Shown: piece by piece, positions 37,415 to 45,368 of the stretch
How positions within the stretch are numbered: the first letter of the stretch is position 1
Layout: every line of letters starts with the position of its first letter
From: Pseudomonas bharatica CSV86
GTDB taxonomy: Bacteria; Pseudomonadota; Gammaproteobacteria; Pseudomonadales; Pseudomonadaceae
NCBI RefSeq assembly: GCF_000319305.2
Contig: NZ_AMWJ02000001.1
Coordinates: 2,643,001 to 2,707,000 of the forward strand
DNA length: 64,000 nucleotides
Reading direction: 5' to 3'
Program-made: the position numbers and the translations under genes
The notes under the pieces: generated by a model
What the model saw: only the letters and a program-made list of their open reading frames with translations
Databases searched by the model: none
Told to the model about the DNA's origin: nothing

Positions 37415-38902
37415 CTATTTGAACAGCTCCTCCAGCCCCGGCAACGGCAACGCTACCAGCGACCTGATCTCGGTTTCGCTGACCATCGGCGGGACGAACT
37501 TCTGCACGATCACATTAGGGCCGGTATACAGGTCCAGGATATGCCCCGGGAAATCGAGCAACGCGTCGTCGAACTTGCCGACGGTCCCCTTGTACAGGTT
37601 CCTGCTAGCATTGCCCACGCGCTTATGAAAGCGCGTATTGAGACTCAGACCCGGAGCCACGCCGGCACCCAGCATGCTCGGCTCGGCATCCATGTAAACG
37701 GCATTGAGCAGACGGGTTTTGCCTGCTGCCTTGAGATCCTGCACTATCATTTCGGTCACTATCTTGATATCGCGCTGCATTCCGGCGCTCAGTTGGCGGG
37801 ACGCCGAACCCAGCGGTCTCACCGGAACCCGTGACGATGGTCCGCCACGCGGGCGGAACCAGTTGCGCGGTATGCTCTTCCAGCCGTGAACGGTCATGGC
37901 GACGCCGGCGGCGGCCCCGGCGATGCCGAAGGCCTGGCCCCAGGCCTCCAGGGTCTTGGCCAGTTCCGGGTCGCTTTGCGAAACGATGATCGAGGCCACG
38001 TCGAAAGCGAAGGAAATCGCCGCCAGCGCCGTGGTGGCCACCGCCAGCAGCATCGATGTACCCGCCGTGAATGGCGCCAGCAGCACGCCGACAGCGCCGA
38101 TCACGATACGGAACGCTGTGCTCTGGATTGCCGGCACCGTTCCCCAGCGGGAGTACTCGGCGACCACTTCGTGCCCACTAGGGTCTTTGTAGTTCACCGG
38201 ATCGCCGTTGCAGAACACGTAGCCAGCGGCGCCACCGATACTGAACGGGGCTTTGCTGTCCCGGGTCAGGAAACGGCCGAGCTTGGGGTCATACAAGCGG
38301 TAGCCATTGCCAAGGTGGTACAGGCCAAGCACGGTGAATGGCTCTCCCTTGAAGCCAAGCCAGTTGTTTTCATGCTCACCTTCGTGACGCTCGCCATAAG
38401 GGCCGTAGCGGAAATAGGTGATGGCCTTGGTCGCCAGGTCGACACTGGCGAAAACCGTGCCGCTGGCATCGCGCAATTCGAAGGACCGGCTGGCTGTCCC
38501 GTCCCTGTCGCTGTCCTGCATCAGGCAAGAGGGGCTTTCATTGCGCAGGACATGGCGACGCTGCCTGGGGCTGGCGTTTGTGGCGGAGTTGCTTACGACA
38601 AAGGCATATACCCTGTCGCCGCAGTAATGGTAGGTGTAGGTGAAGGAGTCTAACACGCCACCACGCACCCGCCCTTCCTTGTCATAGGTGAAGGTGAAGT
38701 GTTCCGAAATTGTGTCGATCTGTCCGTTGTCATGATAGCTGTAGCTATGTTCTGAGTTCATGGTCATGCGGCCGGCATCGTCATACTCCCACGAGCCGGG
38801 ACCATGGTTGCCTGGATCAGGCAGCTTCAGAAAGAAGCGGCGGTTGTTTATCAATTGTTCCTTTTTTGGGGTATCCGGAATTTCTGGTTGATAAAATGCC
38901 AA
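37415..38902 (-). pseudogene. RHS C-terminal remnant, 5' end removed by the ISL3 element
   Basis: A 495-codon frame. Its first 11 or so codons lie inside the ISL3 left end (the element begins at 38869); only the rest is RHS sequence. It retains the last YD repeats, the core end GYRLYDPKLGRFLTRDS and a C-terminal region closely similar to that of the neighbouring RHS gene, including LLAPFTAGTSMLLAVATTAL and VSETEIRSLV. The missing N-terminal ~1,800 residues are not elsewhere in the window. It is best read as the truncated upstream member of a tandem RHS pair, with a chance start codon supplied by the transposon end. Confidence 0.82.
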
Positions 38903-39044
38903 AGATGTAAAGAAGAAAATCTTTCTCAGCGGATTATCTGATTGATCCTCTTCAGCCTACTCTACTGCCAATTTTCTGTTTCCACCTTCGCCTGAGTCTT
39001 CATAGCGATGCTGACTAGGGAGGACAGCGAGAGCTGGGCAAGCG

Positions 39045-39359
39045 TCAAAGCGGTTCTGGTTCATGCGCAATCCGGACACCTGCACAACATTCCTCTTGTA
39101 AGAAACCGATCAAATTCTCTAGGTGCCCATACTCGGGTATACAGACAATCGTGCGGCTATGTTTCTCCTGCCGGATCAGCCCTACCTTGGCCATGCGCGC
39201 AAGGTGATGTGATAGCGTCGAAGCAGGAATACCCAGCCCCTTCTGGATATCTCCGACCGAAGCCCCATCATGGCCAGCTTTGACCAGAAAGCGGAACACG
39301 GACAGTCGGTGACTATTCCCTAGCTCAGCTAAGCTGGCTGCAACCTTTTCGTGATCCAT
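39045..39359 (-). CDS. ArsR/SmtB-family metalloregulator
   Basis: A 104-residue winged-helix repressor: LAELGNSHRLSVFRFLVKAG, then a recognition helix region GIPASTLSHHLARMAKVGLI, ending with an ECCAG cysteine pair that could bind As(III), Sb(III) or a soft metal. Members of this family leave the DNA when the metal binds. It is divergent from the permease and flanked by two copies of a 12-bp operator-like repeat. The ATG at 39359 starts the conserved region; one four codons earlier (39371) is also possible. Both it and the permease are passengers of the ISL3 element. Confidence 0.87.
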   Translation of the reverse strand: MDHEKVAASLAELGNSHRLSVFRFLVKAGHDGASVGDIQKGLGIPASTLSHHLARMAKVGLIRQEKHSRTIVCIPEYGHLENLIGFLQEECCAGVRIAHEPEPL

Positions 39360-39384
39360 AGCACGCCCCAATAATTCGATGTTT

Positions 39385-39458
39385 CTAGAATTATAGTTGA
39401 CAGGTCGGATAAACGCAAGTAGGCTGCGTACATCATTTCGACAATACTAGAAATATAG
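39385..39458. promoter_or_regulatory. Duplicated CTAGAAWTATAG operator-like sites
   Basis: CTAGAATTATAG (39385-39396) and CTAGAAATATAG (39447-39458) differ at one base and lie 62 bp apart in the arsR/permease divergent region. The first is 25 bp upstream of the regulator start; the second abuts the permease ribosome site GGAG. They are likely ArsR-type binding sites. Confidence 0.6.
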
Positions 39459-39470
39459 GAGTAATATTGA

Positions 39471-40505
39471 ATGTCATCTCAACTCCAAGACGCTCTAGGC
39501 ATGTTCGCCTTTCTCGCTATCGAGCTATCGGTTTTATTCATTGGCATTAGCTTGCTGGTCGGAGTTCTTCAACGTCACATCCCACCATCCAAGGTGGAAG
39601 CGTTACTGACTTCCAGTGGGAAGCGAGGCTATTTTCTTGCTGCTGGTTTAGGAGCTATAACGCCCTTCTGTAGTTGCTCGACTATCCCCATGTTGAAAGG
39701 GTTGATTCGGGCACGGGCCGGTTTTGGGCCGATGATGGTGTTTCTTTTCTCATCTCCGTTGCTGAATCCTATCGTCGTCGGCCTGCTGGTTGCCACGTTT
39801 GGATGGACACTTACTGCTATCTATGTGCTCGCCGCTTTGGTGGTCGCGGTAGGTGCCGGATGGCTGCTTCACACGCTTGGCTTCGAGCGTTATGTGCGCC
39901 GGACGGCGACACAAGAGAGCAGTGGATGTAGTTCATCAGCAAGCCCGTGCAGTGCTACATCGACCGCATCGAGTTGCGGCACCAACAGCTGCGACACCAC
40001 TCCGAAGACGGCTTCTTGCGGGGCTGATAGGAAGACAACAGTCTCTACGTCTAGCGAATGCTGTGACAGTCAACCCACTGTCACGGTTAAGAAAGAAGGG
40101 AAGTACAGTGGTGTGTGGCGGGAAGCTTGGTCGGACTTTATCGATGTGTTGCCTTACCTGCTCATCGGTATTGCGATTGGCAGCGTGATCTATGGTTTCA
40201 TGCCCACTGACTTATTGGAGCAGTATGCAGGCCCAGATAATCCCTTTGCCATTCCAGTTGCCGCTGTCATCGGCGTGCCGTTGTATATTCGCGCTGAAGC
40301 CGTCATACCTCTGGCAGCGGCTCTGATGGCCAAAGGCGTGGGTGCCGGGACGGTGCTAGCGTTGATCATCGGCAGTGCCGGAGCCAGCCTGACTGAGCTC
40401 ATTCTGTTGCGCTCTTTGTTCACGCTGAAGCTTTTAGCGGCGTTTTTAGCAGTCATTTTTGCTATGGCGATGATTGCCGGTTACGCCACCTACCTGTTTT
40501 TCTGA
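39471..40505 (+). CDS. DUF318/UPF0718 permease (ArsP/SO_0444-like)
   Basis: A 344-residue inner-membrane permease of two homologous four-to-five-helix halves. The first half has the conserved TPFCSCSTIP motif, and the second the equivalent VPLYIRAEAVIP. Between them lies a ~55-residue cytoplasmic or periplasmic loop with seven cysteines (in GCSSS, PCSAT, SCGTN, SCDTT, SCGAD, ECCDS). ArsP of this family exports trivalent organoarsenicals, and SO_0444-type members export copper or zinc. The ArsR-like neighbour supports soft-metal or arsenical efflux but does not choose between them. It lies 12 bp before the transposase gene inside the ISL3 element. Confidence 0.83.
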   Translation: MSSQLQDALGMFAFLAIELSVLFIGISLLVGVLQRHIPPSKVEALLTSSGKRGYFLAAGLGAITPFCSCSTIPMLKGLIRARAGFGPMMVFLFSSPLLNPIVVGLLVATFGWTLTAIYVLAALVVAVGAGWLLHTLGFERYVRRTATQESSGCSSSASPCSATSTASSCGTNSCDTTPKTASCGADRKTTVSTSSECCDSQPTVTVKKEGKYSGVWREAWSDFIDVLPYLLIGIAIGSVIYGFMPTDLLEQYAGPDNPFAIPVAAVIGVPLYIRAEAVIPLAAALMAKGVGAGTVLALIIGSAGASLTELILLRSLFTLKLLAAFLAVIFAMAMIAGYATYLFF

Positions 40506-40517
40506 TCAAGGCGGGAG

Positions 40518-41795
40518 ATGATTAATTCGTTAAGCCTTCCTGGGTACCAGTTGGTGGATTCTGATGAGCAGAATGAAGACATACATTTTCGGCTTGAAGC
40601 ACCTACACCAGTAGCCTGCGAGGGGTGCGGCGTGCAGGGTGAGTTCGTGCGGTTCGGCAAGCGTGACGTTCCCTATCGTGATCTGCCCATCCACGGCAAG
40701 CGGGTCACTCTCTGGGTGGTCCGCCGCCGATACACCTGCCGGGCCTGCAAGACAACATTCAGGCCCCAGCTACCGGAGATGGTGGACGGATTCCGTATGA
40801 CACTGCGGCTGCATGAGTACGTGGAGAAGGAATCCTTCAACCACCCCTACACCTTTGTGGCGGCACAGACCGGCCTGGACGAGAAGACGGTGCGCGACAT
40901 CTTCAACGCCCGCGCCGAGTTCCTGGGGCGCTGGCACCGCTTCGAGACGCCCCGCATCCTGGGCATTGACGAGCTATACCTGAACAAGCGCTACCGCTGC
41001 ATTCTGACCAACATTGAGGAGCGAACCCTGCTCGACCTGCTGGCCACCCGCCGCCAGGACGTGGTGACCAACTACCTGATGAAGCTGAAAGACCGGCAGA
41101 AGGTCGAGATCGTCAGCATGGACATGTGGAACCCCTACCGGGCAGCGGTCAAGGCTGTGCTGCCCCAGGCCCGTATCGTGGTCGATAAGTTCCATGTGGT
41201 GCGCATGGCCAACGATGCCCTAGAGAGAGTGCGCAAGGGCCTCAGAAAGGAGCTGAAACCGTCCCAGAGCCGGACTCTCAAGGGAGACCGGAAAATCCTG
41301 CTGAAACGCGCTCACGAAGTCTCAGACCGGGAGCGCCTCATCATGGAGACCTGGACAGGCGCGTTCCCGCAACTGCTGGCCGCCTACGAGCACAAGGAGC
41401 GCTTCTACGGCATCTGGGACGCCACCACACGGCTCCAGGCAGAAGCCGCCCTGGACGAGTGGATAGCCACCATCCCGAAGGGCCAAAAGGAAGTCTGGAG
41501 CGATCTGGTCAGGGCAGTGGGAAACTGGCGCGAAGAGACCATGACCTACTTCGAGACGGACATGCCCGTCACCAACGCTTACACGGAGTCCATCAACCGA
41601 CTGGCCAAGGACAAGAACCGTGAAGGGCGCGGTTACTCCTTCGAGGTGATGCGGGCACGAATGCTCTACACCACGAAGCACAAGAAGAAGGCACCGACTG
41701 CGAAGGTCTCTCCTTTCTACAAGAAAACCATCGGTTACGGACTGCCGGACTTCGCAGAGGAACTCAACTACGGAGTCGATCTATCAACCATCTGA
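40518..41795 (+). CDS. tnpA: ISL3-family transposase (chimeric N-terminus)
   Basis: A 425-residue DDE transposase with an N-terminal zinc ribbon (CEGCGVQ and CRACKTTF) and catalytic segments GIDELYLNK, VSMDMWNPYR and AYTESINRLAKD. From GVQGEFVRFGKRD (about residue 39) onward it is identical in protein sequence to the transposase at 56479-57768. The first ~38 residues (MINSLSLPGYQLVDSDEQNE...) are clearly different. This sharp change suggests recombination inside tnpA near 40630. It follows the permease closely and may be read through from its promoter. Confidence 0.95.
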   Translation: MINSLSLPGYQLVDSDEQNEDIHFRLEAPTPVACEGCGVQGEFVRFGKRDVPYRDLPIHGKRVTLWVVRRRYTCRACKTTFRPQLPEMVDGFRMTLRLHEYVEKESFNHPYTFVAAQTGLDEKTVRDIFNARAEFLGRWHRFETPRILGIDELYLNKRYRCILTNIEERTLLDLLATRRQDVVTNYLMKLKDRQKVEIVSMDMWNPYRAAVKAVLPQARIVVDKFHVVRMANDALERVRKGLRKELKPSQSRTLKGDRKILLKRAHEVSDRERLIMETWTGAFPQLLAAYEHKERFYGIWDATTRLQAEAALDEWIATIPKGQKEVWSDLVRAVGNWREETMTYFETDMPVTNAYTESINRLAKDKNREGRGYSFEVMRARMLYTTKHKKKAPTAKVSPFYKKTIGYGLPDFAEELNYGVDLSTI

Positions 41796-41797
41796 TA

Positions 41798-43102
41798 ATG
41801 GTATCAGGTTGGTGGGGTAAAGGTGCCCCATCAACCATTAAATCCGTATACCCCTTTAGTGAAAATGCTTCGATCATCTGGGCGATAGCCGCCCTCGCCA
41901 CCTGCGGCGTCATCCTGCGTCCATGGCGGATCCCGGAATATGTCTGGGCCATGGGCGGCGCGCTGCTGCTGGCCGGCCTGGGCCTGATCACACCGCAGCG
42001 TGCCCTGGCGGCCGTCGCCGAAGGCGGCGACGTTTACCTGTTCCTGATCGGCATGATGGTGCTGGCCGAACTGGCCCGCCAGGAGGGCCTGTTCGACTGG
42101 CTGGCCCGCTATGCCGTGCAACACGCCAAGGGTTCGGGACAACGGCTGTTCGACCTGGTGTTCCTGGTGGGCACGCTGGTCACCGTGTTCCTGTCCAATG
42201 ACGCTACCGCAGTGGTGCTGACCCCGGCGGTCTATGCCGCGTGCAAGGCCGCCCGGGCCGAACCCCTGCCCTACCTGTTCATCTGCGCCTTCATCGCCAA
42301 TGCCGCCAGTTTCGTGCTGCCCATTTCCAACCCGGCCAACCTGGTGGTCTTCGGCAGCCAGATGCCGCCGCTGCTGGACTGGCTGAGGCAATTCAGCCTG
42401 CCGTCGCTGGCCGCGATCGTCCTGACCTACCTGGTATTGCGCCTGACCCAGCGCCGGCAGATCCGTCAACCACTGGCCCTGAGCGTGGAGTCCCAGCCGC
42501 TGTCTGCCGGTGCCCGCCTGTGTGCCCTGGGCATCGCCTTCACCGCCGCCCTGCTGCTGGGCGCCTCAGCGCTGGACCGGGCGCTGGGCCTGCCGACCTT
42601 CTGCGCCGGCGTGGCGACCACCGTGCTGATCCACCTGCGCCAACGGCGCAGCCCGATGCCGGTGCTGCGCCATGTGGCATGGGGCGTGCTGCCGCTGGTG
42701 GCGGGTTTGTTCGTACTGGTCGAAGCCGTCGCCCAGACCGGCCTGATCGCGCGCCTTGCCCAGGGCCTGGCCAGCCTGGCGGCGGAATCGCCAACCCAGG
42801 CCAGCTGGCTGGGCGGCGTGGGCGTGGCCATCGCCAGCAACCTGATGAACAACCTGCCGACCGGACTGATCGCCGGCTCCATGGGCTCGTTGGTCGCGCT
42901 GCCGCAACAGACCACCGCCGCCCTGTTGATCGGCGTGGACCTGGGGCCGAACCTGTCGATCACCGGCTCGTTGGCGACCTTGCTTTGGCTGGTGGCGATC
43001 CGCCGCGAGGGCGAACATGTCAGCGCCTGGCGCTTCCTGTGCCTGGGTATGCTGGTGATGCCGCCGGCGTTGGCGGCGGCGTTGCTGGCGTTGTCGATCT
43101 GA
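41798..43102 (+). CDS. ArsB/NhaD-like anion transporter, 5' end replaced by the transposon
   Basis: The frame encodes a 434-residue, ~11-helix transporter of the ArsB/citrate (ion transporter) superfamily, with VFLSNDATAVVLTPAVYAAC, LPISNPANLVVFG and SNLMNNLPTGLIAGS segments. The first ~18 codons, including the ATG at 41798, lie in the ISL3 right end; native sequence begins only at 41854 (FSENASIIWAIAAL). The natural start codon therefore appears lost by a few residues. The protein could still be made from the transposon-supplied start. Arsenite efflux is one possible role; other anions are possible. Confidence 0.75.
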   Translation: MVSGWWGKGAPSTIKSVYPFSENASIIWAIAALATCGVILRPWRIPEYVWAMGGALLLAGLGLITPQRALAAVAEGGDVYLFLIGMMVLAELARQEGLFDWLARYAVQHAKGSGQRLFDLVFLVGTLVTVFLSNDATAVVLTPAVYAACKAARAEPLPYLFICAFIANAASFVLPISNPANLVVFGSQMPPLLDWLRQFSLPSLAAIVLTYLVLRLTQRRQIRQPLALSVESQPLSAGARLCALGIAFTAALLLGASALDRALGLPTFCAGVATTVLIHLRQRRSPMPVLRHVAWGVLPLVAGLFVLVEAVAQTGLIARLAQGLASLAAESPTQASWLGGVGVAIASNLMNNLPTGLIAGSMGSLVALPQQTTAALLIGVDLGPNLSITGSLATLLWLVAIRREGEHVSAWRFLCLGMLVMPPALAAALLALSI

Positions 43103-43124
43103 ATACAATGCTGGAGGCGCCCCG

Positions 43125-43739
43125 TCAGGACGTCACGGCCTCTGCACGAGCCACCACCGGCCTTGCCACGCGCTGTGGCACAAGCTTCGCCTGCACCTCG
43201 ACCGCCGCCTCCAGCACCTTCTGCGTCCAGGCCTTGTCCTTCGGGCAGACCACCACCACACGGAAACCGTGATCGTCGCCTTCGATCCGCACGCCTTCGG
43301 AGTCGTCCACATGCAGGTCGATATCGAAGGCCGGCGGGAATTTCGACGGCATCTTCTCGAAGCCGCGTGCAGTCACCACATGGTGATGCCGGTCGCTGTT
43401 GACCACGCCGTCGACGCGGATGCCATACAGCATCAGCCAGCGACGGATATAGGAAGGGGTACGCCCGGAAGAGGTGTAGATCCAGATGCTGCAACCCTGG
43501 CGGCGCAGGTCGCGGATCAACGAGCGGGTACCGCTGCGCAGCGGTTCGCCCAGCCAGCGGTGGATGAAGTCAGGCAGTCGGCTGTCTTCGGCAGGACTGT
43601 GATGCGGCAGGCAGGCCAGCGTGTCGTCGATGTCGAACGACACGCGGATGCGCGGGCGGTCCAGGGCATGGCCGATGGCCTGCCATGCCCTTCTTCCGCT
43701 GGCCTGCGTTCGTTCGAGCATTCGGTACCTGGCCATCAT
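43125..43739 (-). CDS. HAD-superfamily hydrolase
   Basis: A 204-residue protein with HAD motif I FDIDDTLAC (nucleophile and acid/base aspartates), motif II in WIYTSSGRTPSYIRRW, and a late acidic motif DIDLHVDDSEGV. It lacks a large cap domain, so it may act on a sizeable phosphoester or a protein. The start overlaps the upstream Fic-like gene by four bases (ATGA at 43736-43739), so the two are translationally coupled. The substrate is unknown. Confidence 0.78.
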   Translation of the reverse strand: MMARYRMLERTQASGRRAWQAIGHALDRPRIRVSFDIDDTLACLPHHSPAEDSRLPDFIHRWLGEPLRSGTRSLIRDLRRQGCSIWIYTSSGRTPSYIRRWLMLYGIRVDGVVNSDRHHHVVTARGFEKMPSKFPPAFDIDLHVDDSEGVRIEGDDHGFRVVVVCPKDKAWTQKVLEAAVEVQAKLVPQRVARPVVARAEAVTS

Positions 43740-44440
43740 TGGTTCTCCTGATAAATCGGCATGCGCGGTGCACTCAGAAAGAATTTCCCCGGGGCCGGCG
43801 CCCTGGACTCCAGGAAAGCCGCGTACTTCTTCTTGATCTTGGGCAACTCGTACAACGCCTTGACGCCATGCTTGGCAGAGTTGCGGATGACCGAGGACGG
43901 GTTGAAGTAGCCCTCGGCGTTATCCAGCGACAACACGAAGGGCGGCAGCCCGGCGCGCATCAACAGGTAGCTGACGATCAGCGAGCCGGTGCGGTTGTTG
44001 CCCTCGATGAACAGCTGCGGCTTGCTGAGGATCCGTACGTACACCCCGGCCGCCCGTTTCCACACCGAGTCGCTGCGGTAGGCACAGTACCAGTTGTAGA
44101 GGTCCTTGATGCCGCCTTCGACGTTGTTGAAGAAGTGCTCTTCGGTGGCCGCGAGGTGCTGGGCAAACTCCCGACGGCGTACAGGATCGCTGCCGCACAA
44201 CACGGTGGCATTGATCTCGAGCATCAGGTTGAGCTGACGCAACTCGAACAGGTCGACGCCCCGGGCAACATAGTCATCAATCAGCGCATAGCCTTCAAGC
44301 ACATTTTCCAGGACCTCGTCGGTGAACGGGTCGCGGGGCTCGACGAAATGCCGGCTGAGCTCGGCGAAGTGCCCCTGCACTTCGCGCAAGGCCTGTTCTA
44401 CCGCTGAAAGATTGAGACGATGCGTCACACCCATGGACAT
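43736..44440 (-). CDS. Fic-like protein with degenerate active site
   Basis: A 234-residue, all-helical protein resembling Fic/DOC AMP-transferases. The motif corresponding to HxFx(D/E)GNGRxxR reads QLFIEGNNRTGS. The catalytic histidine is replaced by glutamine, the second glycine by asparagine and the final arginine by serine. An inactive or altered-function Fic fold is therefore likely. It is coupled to the HAD gene downstream and separated from pstB by a strong hairpin. No toxin-antitoxin partner of the usual Phd/FicA type is visible. Confidence 0.7.
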   Translation of the reverse strand: MSMGVTHRLNLSAVEQALREVQGHFAELSRHFVEPRDPFTDEVLENVLEGYALIDDYVARGVDLFELRQLNLMLEINATVLCGSDPVRRREFAQHLAATEEHFFNNVEGGIKDLYNWYCAYRSDSVWKRAAGVYVRILSKPQLFIEGNNRTGSLIVSYLLMRAGLPPFVLSLDNAEGYFNPSSVIRNSAKHGVKALYELPKIKKKYAAFLESRAPAPGKFFLSAPRMPIYQENQ

Positions 44441-44466
44441 TTCCGCTGAAGGCTGGACAGACGATT

Positions 44467-44514
44467 AGGCGACCTGGCGCGGCAGGCCCTTGGGTCTGCG
44501 ACGCCAGGTCGCCT
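44467..44514 (-). terminator. Strong hairpin after pstB
   Basis: AGGCGACCTGGCG (44467-44479) pairs perfectly with CGCCAGGTCGCCT (44502-44514). It lies 18 bp after the pstB stop codon and before the Fic-like gene. A T-rich tail is lacking on the minus strand, but the stem is long enough to end the pst transcript. Confidence 0.6.
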
Positions 44515-44531
44515 GTTGGAGACGGTATGAC

Positions 44532-45350
44532 TCAGCTGAACTTGCCGCTGATGTAGTCGTCCGTCAGTTGTTCGCGCGGGTTCTGGAAGATCTGCGTGGT
44601 CGGGCCCATTTCCACCAGGTAACCGGTACGGCTGCCTTGCGAAATGTCCACCGAGAAGAACGCCGTGGTGTCGGCCACGCGAATCGCCTGCTGCATGTTG
44701 TGGGTCACCAGGGCGATGGTGTAGTCCTTCTTCAGTTCGACCATCAGTTCCTCGACGCGGCGGGTGGCGATCGGGTCGAGTGCCGAGCAGGGCTCATCGA
44801 GCAACAGCACTTCCGGCTCGGTGGCGATGGCCCGGGCAATGCACAGGCGCTGCTGCTGGCCGCCGGAGAGGGACAGGCCGCTGACCTTGAGCTTGTCCTT
44901 GACTTCATCCCACAGCGCCGCGCCTTGCAGGGCGTGCTTGACGCGGTCGCCGATATCGCCCTTGTAGCGGTTCAGGCGCAGGCCGAAGGCGACGTTGTCG
45001 AAGATGCTCATGGAGAACGGGTTCGGCTGCTGGAACACCATGCCGATGTAGCGGCGCACCACCACCGGATCGACGCCCTTGCCATAGACGTCCTGGCCAA
45101 GGAAGTGCACATGGCCTTCGAAGCGGAAGCCCTTCACCAGGTCGTTCATGCGGTTCAGGCTACGCAGCACGGTACTCTTGCCGCAACCGGAAGGACCGAT
45201 GAAGCCGGTGATCTTGTTCTTTTCGATCGGCACGTGGCTGTCGCGGACCGCCATGAAGTTGCCGTAGAAGATCTTGTCCAGCTTGCAGTCCATGACCACT
45301 GGAGCCTGGCTGGCCACGGGAGCGGCCTGTTGCGCGGCGGATACGTTCAA
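44532..45350 (-). CDS. pstB: Phosphate ABC transporter ATP-binding protein PstB
   Basis: A 272-residue ATPase with Walker [11 protein letters not shown] loop, signature [14 protein letters not shown] and Walker [14 protein letters not shown], plus the H-loop LVTHNMQQA. The N-terminal ~20 residues are longer than in E. coli PstB. It powers high-affinity inorganic phosphate import with PstA and PstC. It is the last gene of pstSCAB here; phoU, which usually follows in the main Pseudomonas operon, is absent, suggesting this is a secondary pst cluster. Confidence 0.95.
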   Translation of the reverse strand: MNVSAAQQAAPVASQAPVVMDCKLDKIFYGNFMAVRDSHVPIEKNKITGFIGPSGCGKSTVLRSLNRMNDLVKGFRFEGHVHFLGQDVYGKGVDPVVVRRYIGMVFQQPNPFSMSIFDNVAFGLRLNRYKGDIGDRVKHALQGAALWDEVKDKLKVSGLSLSGGQQQRLCIARAIATEPEVLLLDEPCSALDPIATRRVEELMVELKKDYTIALVTHNMQQAIRVADTTAFFSVDISQGSRTGYLVEMGPTTQIFQNPREQLTDDYISGKFS

Positions 45351-45368
45351 GTTCGGATGCTCCCTTTC

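Larger units (their letters stand above)
38869..41853. mobile_element. ISL3-family element carrying arsR-like and permease genes (apparently chimeric)
   Basis: The 2,985-bp element is bounded by 24-bp inverted repeats: 38869-38892 (GGGTATCCGGAATTTCTGGT plus TGAT) and 41830-41853, whose complement begins GGGTATACGGATTTAATGGT. It holds a divergent arsR-like gene, a permease and a transposase. The 8-bp flanks differ (CTTTTTTG left, CTTTAGTG right), so there is no clean target duplication, and genes on both sides have lost their 5' ends. From about 40630 to the right end it is almost identical to the ISPpu12-like element at 56421-59793, while the left part is different. Confidence 0.85.

Noticed and set aside
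38861..41861. Target-site duplication around the arsR-permease ISL3 element
   Set aside because: The octamers CTTTTTTG and CTTTAGTG agree at only six of eight positions; the other element has a perfect duplication, so I do not call one here.
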